Part shown: positions 62,395 through 64,000 of the stretch, piece after piece | Numbering within the stretch: the first letter of the stretch is position 1 | Layout: each line of letters opens with the position of its first letter | From: Martelella mediterranea DSM 17316 | GTDB lineage: Bacteria; Pseudomonadota; Alphaproteobacteria; Rhizobiales; Rhizobiaceae | NCBI RefSeq assembly: GCF_002043005.1 | Contig: NZ_CP020331.1 | Span: 186,001 to 250,000 of the forward strand | Length of the DNA: 64,000 nucleotides | Direction: 5' to 3' | Made by a program: the position numbers and the translations under genes | Notes under the pieces: generated by a model | Seen by the model: only the letters and a program-made list of their open reading frames with translations | What the model was told of the DNA's origin: nothing | The model's database searches: none

Positions 62395-63333
62395 ATGAAG
62401 ATCAAACTATTAAGCATGTCCGCAGCCGCCCTCCTGGCGCCTCAGATCGCCACCGCACAGGTCCCCGATGTCTGCACGAACATCACGATCGCCGATGGCG
62501 GATGGACCGATAACGCGGCCCAGAATGGGTTTGTCACGAATGTTCTGAAGGGTCTTGGCTATGAGCCAGAAATCGACTTTCTGTCGCTCGGTGTGCTTTT
62601 GGAGGGCATGCAAGCCGGTAATGTCGAAGTCTTTCTTGCAAGCTGGACGCCGAACTCCGACGCAACCCTGAACCCGTACATCGAGTCCGGCGCGATCATG
62701 AATGTCGGGTATAACCTCGTCGGAGCTCAGTACGCTCTCGCCGTTCCGAAATACACCTATGATGCCGGCTTGCAGTCCTTCGCCGACATCGAGGATTTCT
62801 ACGACGAACTCGACGGAAACATCTACGCACTGGAGCCCGGCAACGATAGCAACAACGTGATCGTCCAGATGCAGGAAGAGGGTGCGTTCGGTTTCGACCG
62901 GTTCAATCTGGTGGAATCGAGCGAGAGCGCAATGCTGTCCGCCGTGGAGCGCGCCGTGCAGCGAAACGAGCCCATCGTATTTGTCGGGTGGTCCCCGCAT
63001 CCGATGAATACACGTTTCGACATGGAATATCTGGGCGGCGGAGATGATTATTTCGGTCCAAATTACGGTAGCGCCAAGGTCTGGACGGGGCTGCGCCCCG
63101 GCTATGTCGAGCAATGCCCGAACGCCACCCGCTTCTTCGAGCAGTTGCGATTCACCGTGGAGAGCCTCAGCGTCGTCATGAGTGAAATCCTCGACAATGA
63201 CGCCAATCCTGAAGATGCCGCACGTACTTGGTTGCAGGAAAACCCGGAAATTCTCGATAGCTGGCTTGATGGCGTCCAGACCGTCGACGGTCAGCCCGGC
63301 CTCGAAGCTGTTCGGGCCAGCCTTGCCGAATAA
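62395..63333 (+). CDS. Choline/glycine-betaine-type ABC substrate-binding protein (ChoX/ProX-like)
   Basis: The start is ATG 62395 with AAGGAG at 62383. MKIKLLSMSAAALLAPQIATA is a signal peptide. The mature protein of about 290 residues belongs to the OpuAC/ProX family: ITIADGGWTDNAAQNGFVTN, EVFLASWTPNSDATLNPYIE, IVFVGWSPHPMNTRFDMEYL and WLQENPEILDSWLDGV. The tryptophans in ASWTPN and GWSPHP suit an aromatic cage for a quaternary ammonium ligand. No permease or ATPase gene follows; the transcript ends at a strong terminator. Confidence 0.9.
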   Translation: MKIKLLSMSAAALLAPQIATAQVPDVCTNITIADGGWTDNAAQNGFVTNVLKGLGYEPEIDFLSLGVLLEGMQAGNVEVFLASWTPNSDATLNPYIESGAIMNVGYNLVGAQYALAVPKYTYDAGLQSFADIEDFYDELDGNIYALEPGNDSNNVIVQMQEEGAFGFDRFNLVESSESAMLSAVERAVQRNEPIVFVGWSPHPMNTRFDMEYLGGGDDYFGPNYGSAKVWTGLRPGYVEQCPNATRFFEQLRFTVESLSVVMSEILDNDANPEDAARTWLQENPEILDSWLDGVQTVDGQPGLEAVRASLAE

Positions 63334-63365
63334 CCAGTAATCAGACTTCGGCAAGATGAAACTCG

Positions 63366-63389
63366 AAGGGCGGCGAAAGCCGCCCTTTT
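63366..63389 (+). terminator. Strong Rho-independent terminator after the ChoX-like gene
   Basis: AAGGGCGGC and GCCGCCCTT form a perfect 9-bp stem with a GAAA tetraloop, directly followed by TTTT within the stem end. Confidence 0.9.
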
Positions 63390-63800
63390 GCCCCCGACTC
63401 CGTTAGTTCTAAGGCCTCGGACAAATATTGCCAGGTATGGCTGCCTTGCAGGCGTTCGCTGCGGATGACACGAAGGTCCGCTATGGGCCGAGAGTGCCGC
63501 CGCACGCAATGTAGGTCAATGTCCGCTTTGCTGTCTAGCCATTCGAAAATCTGCCTGACGGGTTACGTCCATACCGGCTGTTTTGGAGTCACCTTCTTGC
63601 CGAAACTGGAAAACCAATGCCGCTACAGCCGTTAAACGACGGGGCCGCCGGTCCGATTCCCATCAAGACCAGGGTAGCGAACAGAGCGTGGTGGGAGGCT
63701 TGGGCTCTTATCTGCGTTGCGTCGGCCGCATAGGTCTCGCTTCGCTCGGCTCTAGCATGCGTATGGAAACCGTTCTCGTCCCGACCGTGTTGCGCCCCGG
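63390..63800. other. Intergenic region, nothing recognised
   Basis: About 410 bases between the terminator and the end of the truncated TctA gene. Short frames on both strands lack recognisable domains. Confidence 0.4.
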
Positions 63801-64000
63801 CTAACCCCTGATTTGCCGCAGTGCCTGCCACACGAGAAGCGCGGCGATGGTGGCGAGCAGCGCGCCGCTGATCGGGCGGGTGAAGAAGGCCGTGATGTCG
63901 CCATGATTGGCGAGAAGCCCGTTGCGGAAGTTGACCTCTATGATCGGCCCCAGCACCAGGCCGATAACGATCGGCGGCATCGGGAAGCGGAAGCACGAAA
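63801..64000 (-). CDS. tctA: C-terminal end of a second TctA permease, cut by the window edge
   Basis: The minus strand encodes FPMPPIVIGLVLGPIIEVNF, then RNGLLANHGDITAFFTRPIS and LLVWQALRQIRG with a TAG stop at 63801-63803. This matches the last two helices of TctA, where the conserved segment LGFVLGPLVE--FR-A--L--GD is found (compare the complete copy at 42028-43557). The gene continues beyond position 64000; the visible part shows no lesion. Confidence 0.88.
   Translation of the reverse strand, partial: SCFRFPMPPIVIGLVLGPIIEVNFRNGLLANHGDITAFFTRPISGALLATIAALLVWQALRQIRG

Noticed and set aside
1..64000. tRNA or rRNA genes, prophage genes and replication origins
   Set aside because: None was recognised on either strand; no cloverleaf-like sequence, phage structural gene, repABC gene or iteron set was seen by eye. 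A dedicated tRNA scan would be decisive.

Overview
The window looks like chromosomal or megaplasmid DNA of an alphaproteobacterium of the order Rhizobiales. The reasons are high GC, a rhizobial-type IS66 element, a PrsDE-type type I secretion pair, a remnant of cyclic beta-1,2-glucan synthase, many LysR/TetR regulators, and TRAP and tripartite tricarboxylate (TTT) uptake systems. Genus cannot be fixed from the sequence; Martelella- or Rhizobium-like bacteria are a guess. No rRNA, tRNA or CRISPR array was recognised.

Region 1 (1-3303) is an apparently intact IS66-family insertion sequence (398-2950) with matching terminal inverted repeats and a perfect 8-bp target duplication, inserted into an older gene remnant. 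Region 2 (3304-19157) is a type I secretion locus: a GNAT-fold protein, a very AT-rich small membrane ORF, a 3,970-residue RTX protein with an N-terminal Hint (intein-like) domain, about 23 calcium-loop repeats, DUF4214, RTX and VCBS/FG-GAP blocks, and its ABC transporter and membrane-fusion protein. Region 3 (19158-24497) is a scrapyard: a Pit permease tail, a frameshifted DUF6499/DUF2285 regulator, a TetR gene with a frameshifted quinone-oxidoreductase-like partner, a nearly complete NADP reductase fused at its end to a deleted ndvB/chvB fragment. Region 4 (24498-33668) holds a DMT transporter with divergent LysR regulator, an RND efflux pump co-transcribed with an OmpR/BaeS-type two-component system, and a membrane-anchored alpha/beta hydrolase.

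Region 5 (33669-44579) starts with LysR and EtfA remnants and continues with a catabolic cluster: crotonase, MmgE/PrpD protein, SDR and LysR on the minus strand, a divergent AbrB-type membrane protein and D-2-hydroxyacid dehydrogenase, then a TctB-TctA-TctC uptake operon and a thioesterase. A TTAGGYTAAG-like motif occurs upstream of both the LysR/AbrB pair and tctB. Region 6 (44635-59033) is a long minus-strand array: LysR, a TRAP transporter (dctP-dctQ-dctM), GST, carboxymuconolactone decarboxylase-like protein, LigI-like amidohydrolase and SDR, nearly all with overlapping start/stop codons, then an acyl-CoA dehydrogenase, two NDP-forming acyl-CoA synthetases and a FadJ-like fusion. It reads as uptake, ring or side-chain processing, CoA activation and beta-oxidation of an unidentified organic acid.

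Region 7 (59034-64000) again has decayed genes (a cydA stub, a nitrilase with a frameshift and a nonsense codon, a frameshifted NAD(P)-binding protein), then an intact TetR - acetoacetate-decarboxylase-like - choline/betaine-binding-protein operon closed by a strong terminator, and the C-terminal end of a second TctA gene running off the window. The overall pattern is intact, tightly coupled operons separated by islands of gene remnants.
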